The notes beneath the pieces were generated by a model. It saw only the letters and a list, made by a program, of their open reading frames with translations. It was not told where the DNA came from and did no database searches. From assembly GCF_016900355.1 (NCBI RefSeq), contig NZ_JACJKA010000006.1:62001-126000 (forward strand): DNA of 64,000 nucleotides. The letters are read 5' to 3'. Made by a program: the position numbers and the translations under genes. Source of the stretch: Bacteroides mediterraneensis. Lineage in GTDB: Bacteria > Bacteroidota > Bacteroidia > Bacteroidales > Bacteroidaceae. Of the stretch, positions 45,934 to 54,809 are shown piece by piece (position 1 is the first letter of the stretch; every line of letters starts with the position of its first letter).

Positions 45934-45941
45934 CAAAAGTA
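45934..45941 (-). promoter_or_regulatory. -7 box of the GNAT gene promoter
   Basis: TACTTTTG on the minus strand fits TAnnTTTG and leaves a leader of about 28 bases. Confidence 0.6.
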
Positions 45942-46004
45942 CTTTTTCTTTCGATTGCTTTGCTTTTATGGAGATAGAATCTTGTTAAATGTTCTAAAAT
46001 TATA

Positions 46005-46025
46005 ATACCTTGTAATACATAGTAT
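46005..46025. promoter_or_regulatory. Candidate PadR operator
   Basis: The 21-bp element ATAC-N2-TGTA-N-TACA-N2-GTAT is a dyad with all eight outer and inner half-site pairs matched. It lies 12 bp before the -7 box of padR, where the -33 region should be. PadR regulators often repress their own operons at such TGTA/TACA-type dyads, so autorepression is inferred. Confidence 0.6.
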
Positions 46026-46037
46026 CTATATAAAACC

Positions 46038-46045
46038 TATATTTG
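46038..46045 (+). promoter_or_regulatory. -7 box of the padR-pspC operon
   Basis: TATATTTG fits TAnnTTTG and predicts a leader of about 20 bases before padR. Confidence 0.65.
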
Positions 46046-46070
46046 TGTCATACAAGATAAATGAGATGAA

Positions 46071-46400
46071 ATGAATGTAGACAACGTAAAATCACAGATG
46101 CGCAAAGGGATGCTGGAATACTGCATCCTGCTGCTGTTGCACCGGGAGTCTGCCTATTCGTCCGACATCATCCAAAAGCTGAAGGAAGCCCGGTTGATTG
46201 TGGTGGAAGGCACACTCTATCCGTTGCTGACCCGTCTGAAGAACGACGGACTCCTGTCGTACGAGTGGGTGGAGTCTACCCAGGGACCTCCCCGCAAATA
46301 TTACGGACTGACTCCGGAAGGAGAGAATTTCCTGAAAGAACTGGAAAGTGCCTGGGACGGACTTTCCGACACGGTAAATCATTTAAGAAAGAACATTTAA
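46071..46400 (+). CDS. PadR-family transcriptional regulator
   Basis: This is a small winged-helix repressor of 109 residues. The PadR start is QMRKGMLEYCILLLLHRESAYSSDIIQKLKEA; the wing region is VVEGTLYPLLTRLKNDGLLSYEWVESTQGPPRKYYGLTPEGENFL. It lies 12 bases before a PspC-domain gene, a pairing common in Bacteroidetes and Firmicutes, and probably senses envelope stress or a small ligand. A dyad at 46005-46025 is its likely site. Confidence 0.94.
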   Translation: MNVDNVKSQMRKGMLEYCILLLLHRESAYSSDIIQKLKEARLIVVEGTLYPLLTRLKNDGLLSYEWVESTQGPPRKYYGLTPEGENFLKELESAWDGLSDTVNHLRKNI

Positions 46401-46412
46401 AACCTGCATGAC

Positions 46413-47492
46413 ATGAAAAAGACACTGACTGTAAATTTAGGAGGCACCGTATATCACATTGATGAAGATGCCTATATCCTGCTGGATAATTATTTGAATA
46501 ACCTCCGCTATCATTTTCGCAAGGAAGAAGGGGCGGATGAGATTGTGCGCGACATGGAAGCCCGCATCGCCGAACTGTTTGACGAAGCCTTGCGTGGCGG
46601 CTTGCAGGTAATTACAATAAAAGAGGTGGAAGAGGTCATAGCCCGGATGGGCAAGCCCGAAGAATTGAACGATGGGGAGGAGGAAAATGCATCCGCCTCG
46701 GGCGAGAAGGCTTATGGCAGCGAATCGACGGGGACCAGCCGCCGTCTGTTCCGTAATCCGGACGACCGTGTCTTGGGTGGAGTTGTATCCGGTCTCGCGG
46801 CCTATTTCGGCTGGGATGTAACTTGGACCCGTATCGTCTTTATTTTGGCCGGTTTCCTGATTCATGGACTGATTCTGGCTTATCTGCTGGCTTGGATTAT
46901 CATTCCGCTGGCACAAACGGCTACGGAGAAATTGCAGATGCGTGGGGAGCCCATCAATGTGGAGAACATCGGCAGGACGGTGACCGACGGTTTTGAGAAA
47001 GTGAACGACTACGTACATTCCGAACGGCCCCGTTCGGCCTTGCATAAGTTGGGAAACGGGGTGGTGGCCGTGTTCGGCTTTTTGCTGAAACTGTGTCTGG
47101 TGCTGTTGTTGATTTGCTGCGCGCCTTTCCTGCTGGTCGGTTTGGTGGTATTGTTTGCCTTGCTGATGGCTGCCACGGGGGTGATTGTCAACCTGCCTAC
47201 CTTTATATATAATATCATACCTTGGGTAGACTGGAGCAGTGTGCATACCATTCCGGGCGTGATTGTCGGGCTGACCGTGTGCGGACTACTGGTGGTGGGT
47301 ATCCCTATTGCTGGACTAATTCAGGCCGTCATGCAGTCGTTCGGAAGCTGGAAGCCCATGGGTACTTCTGTGAAAGTGGTGCTGGTGTTGCTTTGGATGA
47401 TAGCTGTGGCTGTAGGAATCGTACTGTTCTTTCAAGTGCCTTTCCTGTCCGACCCCTTCCTGACGGAACCTTTGTGGGAAGAACTTCTTTGA
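46413..47492 (+). CDS. PspC-domain membrane protein
   Basis: This 359-residue protein has a cytoplasmic N-terminal helical part (to about 100, IVRDMEARIAELFDEAL), a PspC domain (about 109-170: RRLFRNPDDRVLGGVVSGLAAYFGWDVTWTRIVFIL) and several further membrane helices (about 205-345). PspC proteins take part in the phage-shock membrane-stress response in proteobacteria. Here the gene belongs to a two-gene operon with a PadR regulator, and its role is inferred from that. A terminator follows. Confidence 0.9.
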   Translation: MKKTLTVNLGGTVYHIDEDAYILLDNYLNNLRYHFRKEEGADEIVRDMEARIAELFDEALRGGLQVITIKEVEEVIARMGKPEELNDGEEENASASGEKAYGSESTGTSRRLFRNPDDRVLGGVVSGLAAYFGWDVTWTRIVFILAGFLIHGLILAYLLAWIIIPLAQTATEKLQMRGEPINVENIGRTVTDGFEKVNDYVHSERPRSALHKLGNGVVAVFGFLLKLCLVLLLICCAPFLLVGLVVLFALLMAATGVIVNLPTFIYNIIPWVDWSSVHTIPGVIVGLTVCGLLVVGIPIAGLIQAVMQSFGSWKPMGTSVKVVLVLLWMIAVAVGIVLFFQVPFLSDPFLTEPLWEELL

Positions 47493-47552
47493 TTTGTCAG
47501 TCTCCATAGTGTGTCTGGAGACAAGAATGTCACATAAAACGGCCAAAATGGC

Positions 47553-47592
47553 AGTCCGTGTCAGAAAAAAATGCTGGCACGGACTTTTTTTT
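47553..47592 (+). terminator. Terminator of the padR-pspC operon
   Basis: AGTCCGTGTCAG (47553-47564) pairs with CTGGCACGGACT (47574-47585), with one G-T pair, followed by TTTTTTT. Confidence 0.92.
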
Positions 47593-47623
47593 ATTCTGGC
47601 ATGGGATTTGTCTTTTATAGGGC

Positions 47624-47641
47624 GTAACGCTTCGGCGCTAC
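47624..47641 (+). promoter_or_regulatory. TTCG-capped hairpin in the dnaK leader
   Basis: GTA-a-CGC, TTCG, GCG-c-TAC: six base pairs with one A-C mismatch and an extra-stable UUCG tetraloop. It lies 41 bases before the dnaK ATG. It may protect the mRNA end or act as a thermosensitive element; this is inference. No CIRCE element and no clear TAnnTTTG box are seen in the gap. Confidence 0.5.
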
Positions 47642-47681
47642 AGAATTAACTGATTAGAAAATAATAAAAATAGATACAATT

Positions 47682-49604
47682 ATGGGAAAGATTATTGGTA
47701 TTGACTTAGGAACAACAAACTCATGTGTTGCAGTATTTGAAGGTAACGAACCGGTGGTAATTGCCAACAGCGAAGGTAAACGTACCACTCCTTCAGTTGT
47801 AGGTTTCGTTGACGGTGGCGAACGTAAGGTAGGTGATCCTGCTAAACGTCAGGCTATCACAAACCCGAAACGTACGGTATATTCTATCAAACGTTTCATG
47901 GGTGAAACTTACGATCAGGTTCAGAAAGAAATTGCTCGTGTTCCTTACTCAGTAGTAAGAGGCGACAACAACACTCCGCGTGTAGATATTGACGGACGTC
48001 TGTACACTCCGCAGGAAATCTCAGCCATGATTCTGCAGAAGATGAAGAAGACTGCTGAAGATTACCTGGGTCAGGAAGTCACTGAAGCTGTCATCACTGT
48101 TCCGGCATACTTCTCAGACTCTCAGCGTCAGGCCACTAAGGAAGCTGGTCAGATTGCCGGTCTGGATGTAAAACGTATCGTGAACGAACCGACTGCAGCT
48201 GCATTGGCTTACGGTGTGGACAAGTCTAACAAAGATATGAAGGTAGCCGTATTCGACCTTGGTGGTGGTACATTCGATATCTCTATCCTGGAATTCGGTG
48301 GTGGTGTATTCGAAGTATTGTCAACTAACGGTGATACTCACCTGGGTGGTGATGACTTCGACCAGGTAATCATCGACTGGTTGGTTCAGGAATTCAAGAA
48401 CGACGAAGGTGCCGACTTGACTACTGATCCGATGGCTATGCAACGTTTGAAGGAAGCTGCTGAAAAGGCAAAGATTGAATTGTCTTCTTCAACTTCTACT
48501 GAAATCAACTTGCCGTACATCATGCCGGTTGCCGGTGTGCCTAAACACTTGGTGAAGACATTGACTCGTGCAAAATTCGAAGCTTTGGCTCACAACTTGA
48601 TTCAGGCTTGTTTGGAACCTTGTAAGAAAGCCATGAGCGATGCAGGTCTGACTAATGCAGATATCGATGAAGTCATCTTGGTAGGTGGTTCTTCACGTAT
48701 CCCAGCTGTACAGAAACTGGTTGAAGACTTCTTCGGCAAAGTTCCTTCTAAGGGTGTAAATCCGGATGAAGTAGTAGCCGTAGGTGCTTGTATCCAGGGT
48801 GCCGTTTTGAACAAGGAAGCCGGTGTAGGTAACATCGTATTGCTGGATGTCACTCCGTTGACATTGGGTATTGAAACAATGGGTGGAGTAATGACCAAGT
48901 TGATCGATGCCAATACGACTATTCCGTGCAAGAAGAGTGAAGTCTTCTCTACTGCCGCTGATAATCAGACAGAAGTTACCATCCACGTATTGCAGGGTGA
49001 ACGTCCGATGGCTGCTCAGAACAAGTCAATTGGTCAGTTCAACTTGACAGGTATCGCTCCGGCTCGTCGTGGTGTGCCTCAGATTGAAGTTACTTTCGAT
49101 ATCGATGCCAACGGTATCTTGAAGGTATCTGCTAAGGATAAGGCAACTGGTAAGGAACAGGCCATTCGTATCGAAGCTTCATCTGGTTTGAGCAAGGAAG
49201 AAATCGACCGTATGAAGGCTGAAGCTGAAGCTAACGCAGAAGCTGATAAGAAGGAAAAGGAACGTATCGACAAGCTGAACCAAGCAGATAGCTTGATCTT
49301 TACTACTGAAAATCAGTTGAAAGACCTTGGCGATAAGATTCCGGCTGACAAGAAAGCTCCTATCGAAGCTGCCCTTCAGAAACTGAAAGACGCTCACAAG
49401 GCTCAAGATTTGGCTGGTATCGATGCTGCAAGTGCTGAATTACAGACTGCTTTCCAGGCTGCAAGTGCAGAAATGTACGCTCAGACTGGTGCACAAGGCG
49501 GTGCTCAGGCTGGTCCTAATGCAGGTCAGGCAAACAACGGTCAGAGTTCAAACAGCAAGAACAATGACAATGTACAGGATGCTGACTTCGAGGAAGTCAA
49601 ATGA
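47682..49604 (+). CDS. dnaK: Molecular chaperone DnaK (Hsp70)
   Basis: This is the main ATP-dependent cytoplasmic Hsp70 (640 residues). The ATPase domain starts [13 protein letters not shown] and contains [22 protein letters not shown] and [13 protein letters not shown]. The linker is seen in [17 protein letters not shown], the substrate domain in the middle, and a Gln/Gly/Asn-rich tail ([14 protein letters not shown]) before the conserved acidic end DADFEEVK. It is monocistronic; dnaJ and grpE are not nearby. Codon use is strongly biased, as for abundant proteins. Confidence 0.98.
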   Translation: MGKIIGIDLGTTNSCVAVFEGNEPVVIANSEGKRTTPSVVGFVDGGERKVGDPAKRQAITNPKRTVYSIKRFMGETYDQVQKEIARVPYSVVRGDNNTPRVDIDGRLYTPQEISAMILQKMKKTAEDYLGQEVTEAVITVPAYFSDSQRQATKEAGQIAGLDVKRIVNEPTAAALAYGVDKSNKDMKVAVFDLGGGTFDISILEFGGGVFEVLSTNGDTHLGGDDFDQVIIDWLVQEFKNDEGADLTTDPMAMQRLKEAAEKAKIELSSSTSTEINLPYIMPVAGVPKHLVKTLTRAKFEALAHNLIQACLEPCKKAMSDAGLTNADIDEVILVGGSSRIPAVQKLVEDFFGKVPSKGVNPDEVVAVGACIQGAVLNKEAGVGNIVLLDVTPLTLGIETMGGVMTKLIDANTTIPCKKSEVFSTAADNQTEVTIHVLQGERPMAAQNKSIGQFNLTGIAPARRGVPQIEVTFDIDANGILKVSAKDKATGKEQAIRIEASSGLSKEEIDRMKAEAEANAEADKKEKERIDKLNQADSLIFTTENQLKDLGDKIPADKKAPIEAALQKLKDAHKAQDLAGIDAASAELQTAFQAASAEMYAQTGAQGGAQAGPNAGQANNGQSSNSKNNDNVQDADFEEVK

Positions 49605-49635
49605 TTCCGATAAATAAACGATAAACATCCATAAG

Positions 49636-49672
49636 AAAAGGTGTGGAACTCAAGTGGTTTCACACCTTTTTT
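49636..49672 (+). terminator. Terminator of dnaK
   Basis: AAAAGGTGTGGAAC pairs with GTTTCACACCTTTT (G-T pairs allowed), followed by Ts. Confidence 0.88.
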
Positions 49673-49723
49673 GTTTTTATTAGAGTATCTATGCTATAGA
49701 TAGTGCTTACTTTATTATGGATT

Positions 49724-50128
49724 TTATTCCATAAACAATGTGACATCATGTCCTAAGTACTGTTCTTTTTCCTCTGGCCCAATGATGAAAAACGTAGCTT
49801 CTATTCTATCATTCCGTAAGTAACCGATGAAGCTAAGTATATAGCTGTCGGTAGTTTCATTGGGTTTCAGTCTTTTTCCATAAGGATTTTTTATGACGAT
49901 GGTGTCATTATTCATTTCATATTTTGATTTTCCTTTCAAAAGATATAATGTGTTTTTGCTTTGGAAAGAGACTGAATCACTGCTTGTAAAGGTGAAGGAA
50001 AGGCTCTGAGTACTAAAAGTTTTCCCTATAAGCCTCGTTGAGTTTTGTGTACTTTGATTTTCTGGTAGATCCTTAGAACAAGAAAGAATAAATGCACACA
50101 ATGAAATAATTAATAGAGATTTTTTCAT
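49724..50128 (-). CDS. Small AT-rich lipoprotein of unknown function
   Basis: This 134-residue protein starts MKKSLLIISLCAFILSC, with a lipobox cysteine at residue 17 and an SKDLPENQ-type Ser/Lys/Asp start to the mature chain, as in surface-exported Bacteroidetes lipoproteins. The rest looks like an all-beta fold (FSTQSLSFTFTSSDSVSFQSKNTLYLLKGKSKYEM). I recognise no family. It is more AT-rich than its neighbours, which may mean recent acquisition. No promoter box is clear; the 262 bases before Crp/Fnr hold only short open frames. Confidence 0.75.
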   Translation of the reverse strand: MKKSLLIISLCAFILSCSKDLPENQSTQNSTRLIGKTFSTQSLSFTFTSSDSVSFQSKNTLYLLKGKSKYEMNNDTIVIKNPYGKRLKPNETTDSYILSFIGYLRNDRIEATFFIIGPEEKEQYLGHDVTLFME

Positions 50129-50390
50129 AATGTTCAGGTTGGTAAAAAATATGGTTCTTTATAGCACTGGATTCTTGGTGATTCAAGGAGTTTATTATTT
50201 CATGGCAACAAAAAAATAGACAGGATGGTTCATTTGTAAATTCATAAATGAATAAATCTTCAAATCCTTTAACTAAACACGATAAAATGGGTTTGTGGAA
50301 AGAGCGCGATGGAATCTTCAGACATAGAATGGCTTAAACAGCATCATATGGTTGTCGGACTACGAAAATACGAATACGGTTAAGTTTGAT

Positions 50391-50966
50391 TCATTTCTTT
50401 CTGCTCAGTTCCGCCCGTATGCGGCTGAGCGACTGAGGCGTAATCATCAGATAAGAGGCGATGTGCTTGAGCGGAACATGCTGCAGCAATTCCGGATTCT
50501 GCTCCAGCAGGGCAAGATAACGCTGTTTCGCCTGTGCGGCTCCTCCGTTTATCATCCAGTTTTCCATGTCCAGAAACTGTCGTTCGAAAATGACTCTTCC
50601 GATGTTGGCAAAGGCGATGGAAGAGGCGAAAAAAGTCTCCATCTTTTGCTTGGAGATGCGGAATACCGTACTGTAGCTCATGGCCTCGATGGAGGTAAGG
50701 GAGGGACGGTCGGCCACGTAGCTCCACGAAGAGAAGAGTGTGTCTCCTTCGGAAGCAAACCAGAGTGAGATGTCCACTCCGTCGCGAAGATAATGTCCTC
50801 TCCAGATGCCTTGGGCCACCAGGTAGAGACTGCTGTTGCGTTCCCCTTCCCGTACGATGTGTTCCCCTTTCCGGTAGGTGAGCCGTTCCATCTGTGCCAG
50901 CAATTGCTCAGATTCCGAGGCACTCAGTCCATATTTTTCGTGCAGTATCTCGCTAAAAGTTTTCAT
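50391..50966 (-). CDS. Crp/Fnr-family transcriptional regulator
   Basis: This 191-residue regulator has a cyclic-nucleotide-binding-like barrel (RKGEHIVREGERNSSLYLVAQGIWRGHYLRDGVDISLWFASEGD) and a C-terminal HTH (LKHIASYLMITPQSLSRIRAEL). The FNR cysteines are absent and the cAMP-binding Arg/Ser set is not evident, so the ligand is unknown. It lies 39 bases after the MATE gene in the same direction, with its own -7 box in that gap. Confidence 0.9.
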   Translation of the reverse strand: MKTFSEILHEKYGLSASESEQLLAQMERLTYRKGEHIVREGERNSSLYLVAQGIWRGHYLRDGVDISLWFASEGDTLFSSWSYVADRPSLTSIEAMSYSTVFRISKQKMETFFASSIAFANIGRVIFERQFLDMENWMINGGAAQAKQRYLALLEQNPELLQHVPLKHIASYLMITPQSLSRIRAELSRKK

Positions 50967-50989
50967 TCCTTTGGGTATCTATGTCGCTA

Positions 50990-50997
50990 CAAAGGTA
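50990..50997 (-). promoter_or_regulatory. -7 box of the Crp/Fnr gene promoter
   Basis: TACCTTTG on the minus strand fits TAnnTTTG. It lies in the short gap after the MATE stop, so the regulator can be expressed alone. Confidence 0.55.
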
Positions 50998-51005
50998 ATA
51001 AAATC

Positions 51006-52349
51006 TTAGCTTCGTTTGCCGCGGCAGTAGAGAGTGAGGACAAAAAGGAAGGTCAGCAGCTCGGATACGGGGACGGCCAACCAGATGCCCGGTACGCCAC
51101 ATACCAGAGGCATCAGCCAGAAACAAAGCAGCACGAGGATGAAGCCGCGCAGGAGGGTGATGGCCATGGCGGGGCGGTCGCGTTCCACACTTTGGAAATA
51201 GCCGATGGATACGATGTTGATGCCGAAGCATACGAAGCCGGAGGCAAACAGGGGAAGTCCTTCGACGGCGAGGTCGTGTGCCGGATAGCGGCTGTCGATA
51301 AACCAGGAAACGATGGATGAAGAGAACAACGCCGTGACGGCGAATACGATGATGCCGCAGGAGATAGCAGTCAGCAGGGCCAGGCGGAAGGCCGTCCGCA
51401 CGCGTTCCGGGTGTCCGGCCCCGAAGTTGTAGCTGAGAATGGGTTGGGCCGACTGGGCGATGGCGTTGTACACCATGAAGATGATGGGGAAAAAATAGCA
51501 GGCTATGCTGTAGGCGGCTACTCCATCTTCACCCAGGTAGTGGATAAAGACGTAGTTCCCGGCAAACATCATGGTGGCGATGGCTGCTTCACAAAGGAAA
51601 CTGGACACTCCTAACTTACACATATAGCCGGTGTTGCGGAGGGTGAGCCGCAGGCTTTTCCAGGACAGCTTGACTTTATACAAACGGAGGATGCGCTGAG
51701 GTTGCATCAGATAAACCAGAATCATCACGGCGCCGACGATGTAGCCCAGGCTGGTGGCCAAGGCAGCTCCAAACATGCCCCATTTGCAGACGAAGATGAA
51801 CAGGTAGTCCAGGCCGATGTTGAGCAGGGCCGGGATGATGTTGCACACCATGGCATAGTTGGGTGAGCCGTCCAGCCGCACGAAGAACATGCCTGAGCTG
51901 AGCAAAGCACTGAATACCAGAAAAGGTACGAACCAGTACATGTATTCGGCGGCGAGAGGCAGCAGGCGGGGAGAACTTCCCAGCAGCAAGGCGATTTTCT
52001 CTACGTTGCAGAGAATGACTGCGGCGTAAGCGATGAGCAATAAGGAGGAAACCACGACAGCCTGCGTGATATTGATGCGGGCCACTTTTACTTTTCCTTG
52101 CGACAGGTGAATGGAGGCCACGACCGAGGCACCGATACCGAACATCAGTCCCACGCCTGTATTAACCAGGAAAAGGGGAGCCGTGATGTTGACGGCGGCC
52201 AGGGCATCGCTGCCGATGCCTTTCCCTACGAAGATGCCGTCGGTGATGATGAAGATGGCTGAGAAAATCATTCCCAGTACGGTAGGAATAAGTAATTTCC
52301 GGAACAGTTTCGAAATGTCCATGCTTCCGAAGTCAATACTGTCTTTCAT
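51006..52349 (-). CDS. MATE-family efflux transporter (DinF/NorM-like)
   Basis: This is a 447-residue inner-membrane exporter with twelve predicted helices. N-terminal blocks are LLIPTVLGMIFSAIFIITDGIFVGKGIGSDALAAVNITAP and GIGASVVASIHLSQGK. It is closest in style to the MepA-like group (a judgement from the motif GKGIGSDALAAVN). It is divergent from another MATE gene, with array B between them. A weak -7 box (TACCTTCG, 52377-52384) lies upstream. Confidence 0.9.
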   Translation of the reverse strand: MKDSIDFGSMDISKLFRKLLIPTVLGMIFSAIFIITDGIFVGKGIGSDALAAVNITAPLFLVNTGVGLMFGIGASVVASIHLSQGKVKVARINITQAVVVSSLLLIAYAAVILCNVEKIALLLGSSPRLLPLAAEYMYWFVPFLVFSALLSSGMFFVRLDGSPNYAMVCNIIPALLNIGLDYLFIFVCKWGMFGAALATSLGYIVGAVMILVYLMQPQRILRLYKVKLSWKSLRLTLRNTGYMCKLGVSSFLCEAAIATMMFAGNYVFIHYLGEDGVAAYSIACYFFPIIFMVYNAIAQSAQPILSYNFGAGHPERVRTAFRLALLTAISCGIIVFAVTALFSSSIVSWFIDSRYPAHDLAVEGLPLFASGFVCFGINIVSIGYFQSVERDRPAMAITLLRGFILVLLCFWLMPLVCGVPGIWLAVPVSELLTFLFVLTLYCRGKRS

Positions 52350-52450
52350 GTCTTTTCTCTGTTTCTTGAATTTGGTTGCGAAGGTAAGTCAATTTCGGCA
52401 CTAAAAAATTCACAAATGATAATAAATCACAGTCTGAAATGGAGGTCTGA

Positions 52451-52580
52451 AAACGTCCTTGCGTTTGCCGGAAAACGCAAGGACGTTTGGATTCAAATGC
52501 ACTTGCGTTTGAAGTAAAACGTAAAGGCGTTTCAGATAAAACGTACTTGCGTTTGGGTGGAAACGCACTTGTGTTTTTTT
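52451..52580. repeat. Palindrome array B (six units, exact 22-bp period)
   Basis: Six 16-bp units start at 52451, 52473, 52495, 52517, 52539 and 52561, with 6-bp spacers (gccgga, ggattc, gaagta, cagata, gggtgg). Unit 1 (AAACGTCCTTGCGTTT) and unit 2 are exact reverse complements. Units 1 and 4 here correspond to units 4 and (reverse-complemented) 2 of array A. The end again runs into TTTT. The array fills the middle of the 356-base divergent gap between two MATE genes; the rest of the gap holds their promoters. Confidence 0.95.
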
Positions 52581-52640
52581 AAGGGCCTGATTTAAGGCAA
52601 AAAAGCTGCTCGGGTTAGCTAATTTAACGCGAGGATTTTC

Positions 52641-52669
52641 TTTGGTATCACAACTTTAGTGTAATTTTG
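52641..52669 (+). promoter_or_regulatory. Promoter of the rightward MATE gene
   Basis: TTTG (52641-52644) precedes TAATTTTG (52662-52669) by 17 bp, slightly short of the usual 19. It lies 61 bp after array B. Confidence 0.55.
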
Positions 52670-52705
52670 CACGCTTATTAGATTTTAAGGATATCGAGAG
52701 AATAT

Positions 52706-54076
52706 ATGGCACAGTCGAGAGAGATGACATCAGGGCCGAGTCTGCCACTGATTTTGAATTTTACTTTTCCTTTGTTGCTGGGCAACTTGCTTCAGCAGAC
52801 GTATTCACTGGTGGATGCGGCCATTGTAGGGCGATTCTTAGGTATTAATGCGTTGGCTTCCGTAGGAGCCAGTACGTCGGTCGTTTTCCTGATATTGGGA
52901 TTCTGTAACGGTTGTTGCGGTGGTTTCGGTATTCCGGTGGCACAGAAATTCGGGGCCCATGATTATGTGACCATGCGGCGCTATGTGTCGGTCAGTTTGA
53001 AACTGGCGGCCGTGATGTCGGTGGCGGTGGCCATTGTCACGAGTCTGCTCTGCGGATTCATCTTGCGTTCCATGCAGACGCCTGAGAATATTTTTGAAGG
53101 AGCTTATATGTATTTGCTCATCACCTTTATCGGCGTACCGTGTACGTTTTTCTACAACCTGCTTTCCAGTATCATCCGTGCGCTGGGGGACAGCAAGACC
53201 CCGTTCTGGTTCCTGCTGCTCTCTACGGTGTTGAACATTGTACTCGATTTGTTCTGTATCCTGACACTGGGATGGGGCGTTGCAGGTGCGGCCATTGCCA
53301 CGGTCTTTTCGCAAGGACTTTCGGCTTTGCTGTGCTACATCTATATGTACCGCAAGTTTGATATCTTGAAAACCGAGCCGTCCGACCGCCGTTTCCGGAA
53401 AGACCTGGCCCGTCAGCTTTTGTCCATCGGGGTACCGATGGGATTGCAGTTCTCCATCACGGCCATCGGTAGTATCATGTTGCAGAGTGCGAACAACTCA
53501 CTGGGTACGGCCTGTGTGGCTGCTTTCACTGCGGCCATGCGTATCAAGATGTTCGTGATGTGTCCGTTGGATGGTTTGGGCATGGCCATGGCTACCTATT
53601 CCGGTCAGAACTATGGTGCCGGAAAACCCGACCGTATCTGGATGGGTATCAAGTCGGCCACACTGATGATGGTGATTTACTCTGTGGCGATAGCCATTGT
53701 GATGTGGGGTTTGGCCGACAAGTTTGCCTTGCTGTTTATCTCCCCCGATGAAACGGAAATCATGAAAGATACCGTGCTGTTCCTGCACATCAATACCTCT
53801 TTCTTCATCCTGTTGGGCTCGCTGAGCATCCTTCGTTACAGCATTCAGGGAGCAGGTTATACACGGTTGTCCATGTTCTCAGGAGTCGCCGAAATGATAG
53901 CCCGTGTGCTGGTCAGCCTCATTCTCGTACCGGAATTGAAATTCTGGGGAGTCTGCTTGGGTGACCCGACTGCCTGGTTGTTCGCCAACCTGTTCCTAGT
54001 ACCGGCTTTTGTTTATGTATACCGCCGTCTGAAGGAGATTGTGGTGAAAGAAGGACGGGTGCCTGTCAATTCCTGA
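52706..54076 (+). CDS. MATE-family efflux transporter
   Basis: This is a 456-residue exporter with twelve predicted helices. N-terminal blocks are LPLILNFTFPLLLGNLLQQTYSLVDAAIVGRFLGINALASVGAST and CCGGFGIPVAQKFGA. It is different from the divergent MATE gene at 51006 and from the one at 19616, so the window holds three distinct MATE pumps. The last 11 bases overlap the 3' end of the convergent SDR gene. Confidence 0.92.
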   Translation: MAQSREMTSGPSLPLILNFTFPLLLGNLLQQTYSLVDAAIVGRFLGINALASVGASTSVVFLILGFCNGCCGGFGIPVAQKFGAHDYVTMRRYVSVSLKLAAVMSVAVAIVTSLLCGFILRSMQTPENIFEGAYMYLLITFIGVPCTFFYNLLSSIIRALGDSKTPFWFLLLSTVLNIVLDLFCILTLGWGVAGAAIATVFSQGLSALLCYIYMYRKFDILKTEPSDRRFRKDLARQLLSIGVPMGLQFSITAIGSIMLQSANNSLGTACVAAFTAAMRIKMFVMCPLDGLGMAMATYSGQNYGAGKPDRIWMGIKSATLMMVIYSVAIAIVMWGLADKFALLFISPDETEIMKDTVLFLHINTSFFILLGSLSILRYSIQGAGYTRLSMFSGVAEMIARVLVSLILVPELKFWGVCLGDPTAWLFANLFLVPAFVYVYRRLKEIVVKEGRVPVNS

Positions 54077-54809
54077 TGGGCAGTTGTTTCCAGATAAAAG
54101 GAGGAATCAGGCGCCAGAGGGCTACGATGATGCGGTAGCGCCAGTCGATGAGGGCAATGCGTTTCTTTTTCTCCAAGGCTCGCACGATGTGATGGGCTAC
54201 TTTCTCCGTGGACATCAGCATGGGATAGTGCTTGCCGTCGTTCAGCAGGCCGGTGGCCACGAATCCGGGCCGGATGTCGGTAAACCGGATAGGGAGATGC
54301 TGCATGTAGGCCAGCTGTTCCAAGGAGTCGATGTAGATATTCTGGAAACGCTTGGTAGCGGAGTAGGCCGGGGCAGCTCCCAGTCCTTTGGTTCCGGCAA
54401 TGGAGCTGATGACTGCGAGATGTCCTCCTTGTTGCCGGGCAAAGTAGCGGAATGCCGCGGTGACCATCCGTACGAATCCCGTTCCATTGGTTTCCAGTGT
54501 CTGGAGTTCGACGTCCGGTGCCAGTGCGTAATTCTGGTGGCCGATGCCTGAACAGTGCAGGTAGAGGTCCATGCCTCCCATTTCATCAATCAGTTCCTGC
54601 AGGCGGTCGGGAGCCTCCGCCTGACAAATGTCGATGGCCCGGATGTGGATGCGGTCCGGAGCCAGCTGCTGCAATTCTTTCAGTTTTTCTTCGCGTCGGC
54701 CTGCCAGTCCAAGTATCCACCCCTTTTGGAGCAGTTGCAAGGCCGTTTCTTTTCCGATGCCGGAAGTGGCCCCTACGATGAGGGCTCGTTGGATAGGTTT
54801 CTTTTTCAT
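54066..54809 (-). CDS. Short-chain dehydrogenase/reductase
   Basis: This is a classical SDR oxidoreductase of 247 residues. The nucleotide-binding motif is GATSGIGKE (13-21), and the active site has Ser in ISSIAG and YSATK (Tyr/Lys). AGRREEKL after beta-2 favours NADP(H). The C-terminal WRLIPPFIWKQLPIRN may touch the membrane. The start ATG overlaps the stop of the helicase gene (TGATG), so it is translationally coupled to it. The substrate is unknown, and why it is tied to a DNA helicase is not clear. Confidence 0.93.
   Translation of the reverse strand: MKKKPIQRALIVGATSGIGKETALQLLQKGWILGLAGRREEKLKELQQLAPDRIHIRAIDICQAEAPDRLQELIDEMGGMDLYLHCSGIGHQNYALAPDVELQTLETNGTGFVRMVTAAFRYFARQQGGHLAVISSIAGTKGLGAAPAYSATKRFQNIYIDSLEQLAYMQHLPIRFTDIRPGFVATGLLNDGKHYPMLMSTEKVAHHIVRALEKKKRIALIDWRYRIIVALWRLIPPFIWKQLPIRN

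Noticed and set aside
47493-47681. CIRCE element before dnaK
   Set aside because: The 9-N9-9 dyad TTAGCACTC/GAGTGCTAA is absent; the only structures are the upstream terminator and the TTCG hairpin.
50129-50390. Small gene between the AT-rich lipoprotein and Crp/Fnr
   Set aside because: Open frames of 11-16 codons exist but have no start signals, coding character or conservation that I can argue for.
54066-54076. Frameshift or assembly error at the MATE/SDR junction
   Set aside because: The 11-base tail-to-tail overlap involves intact proteins of normal length on both strands, so it is simply a convergent overlap.
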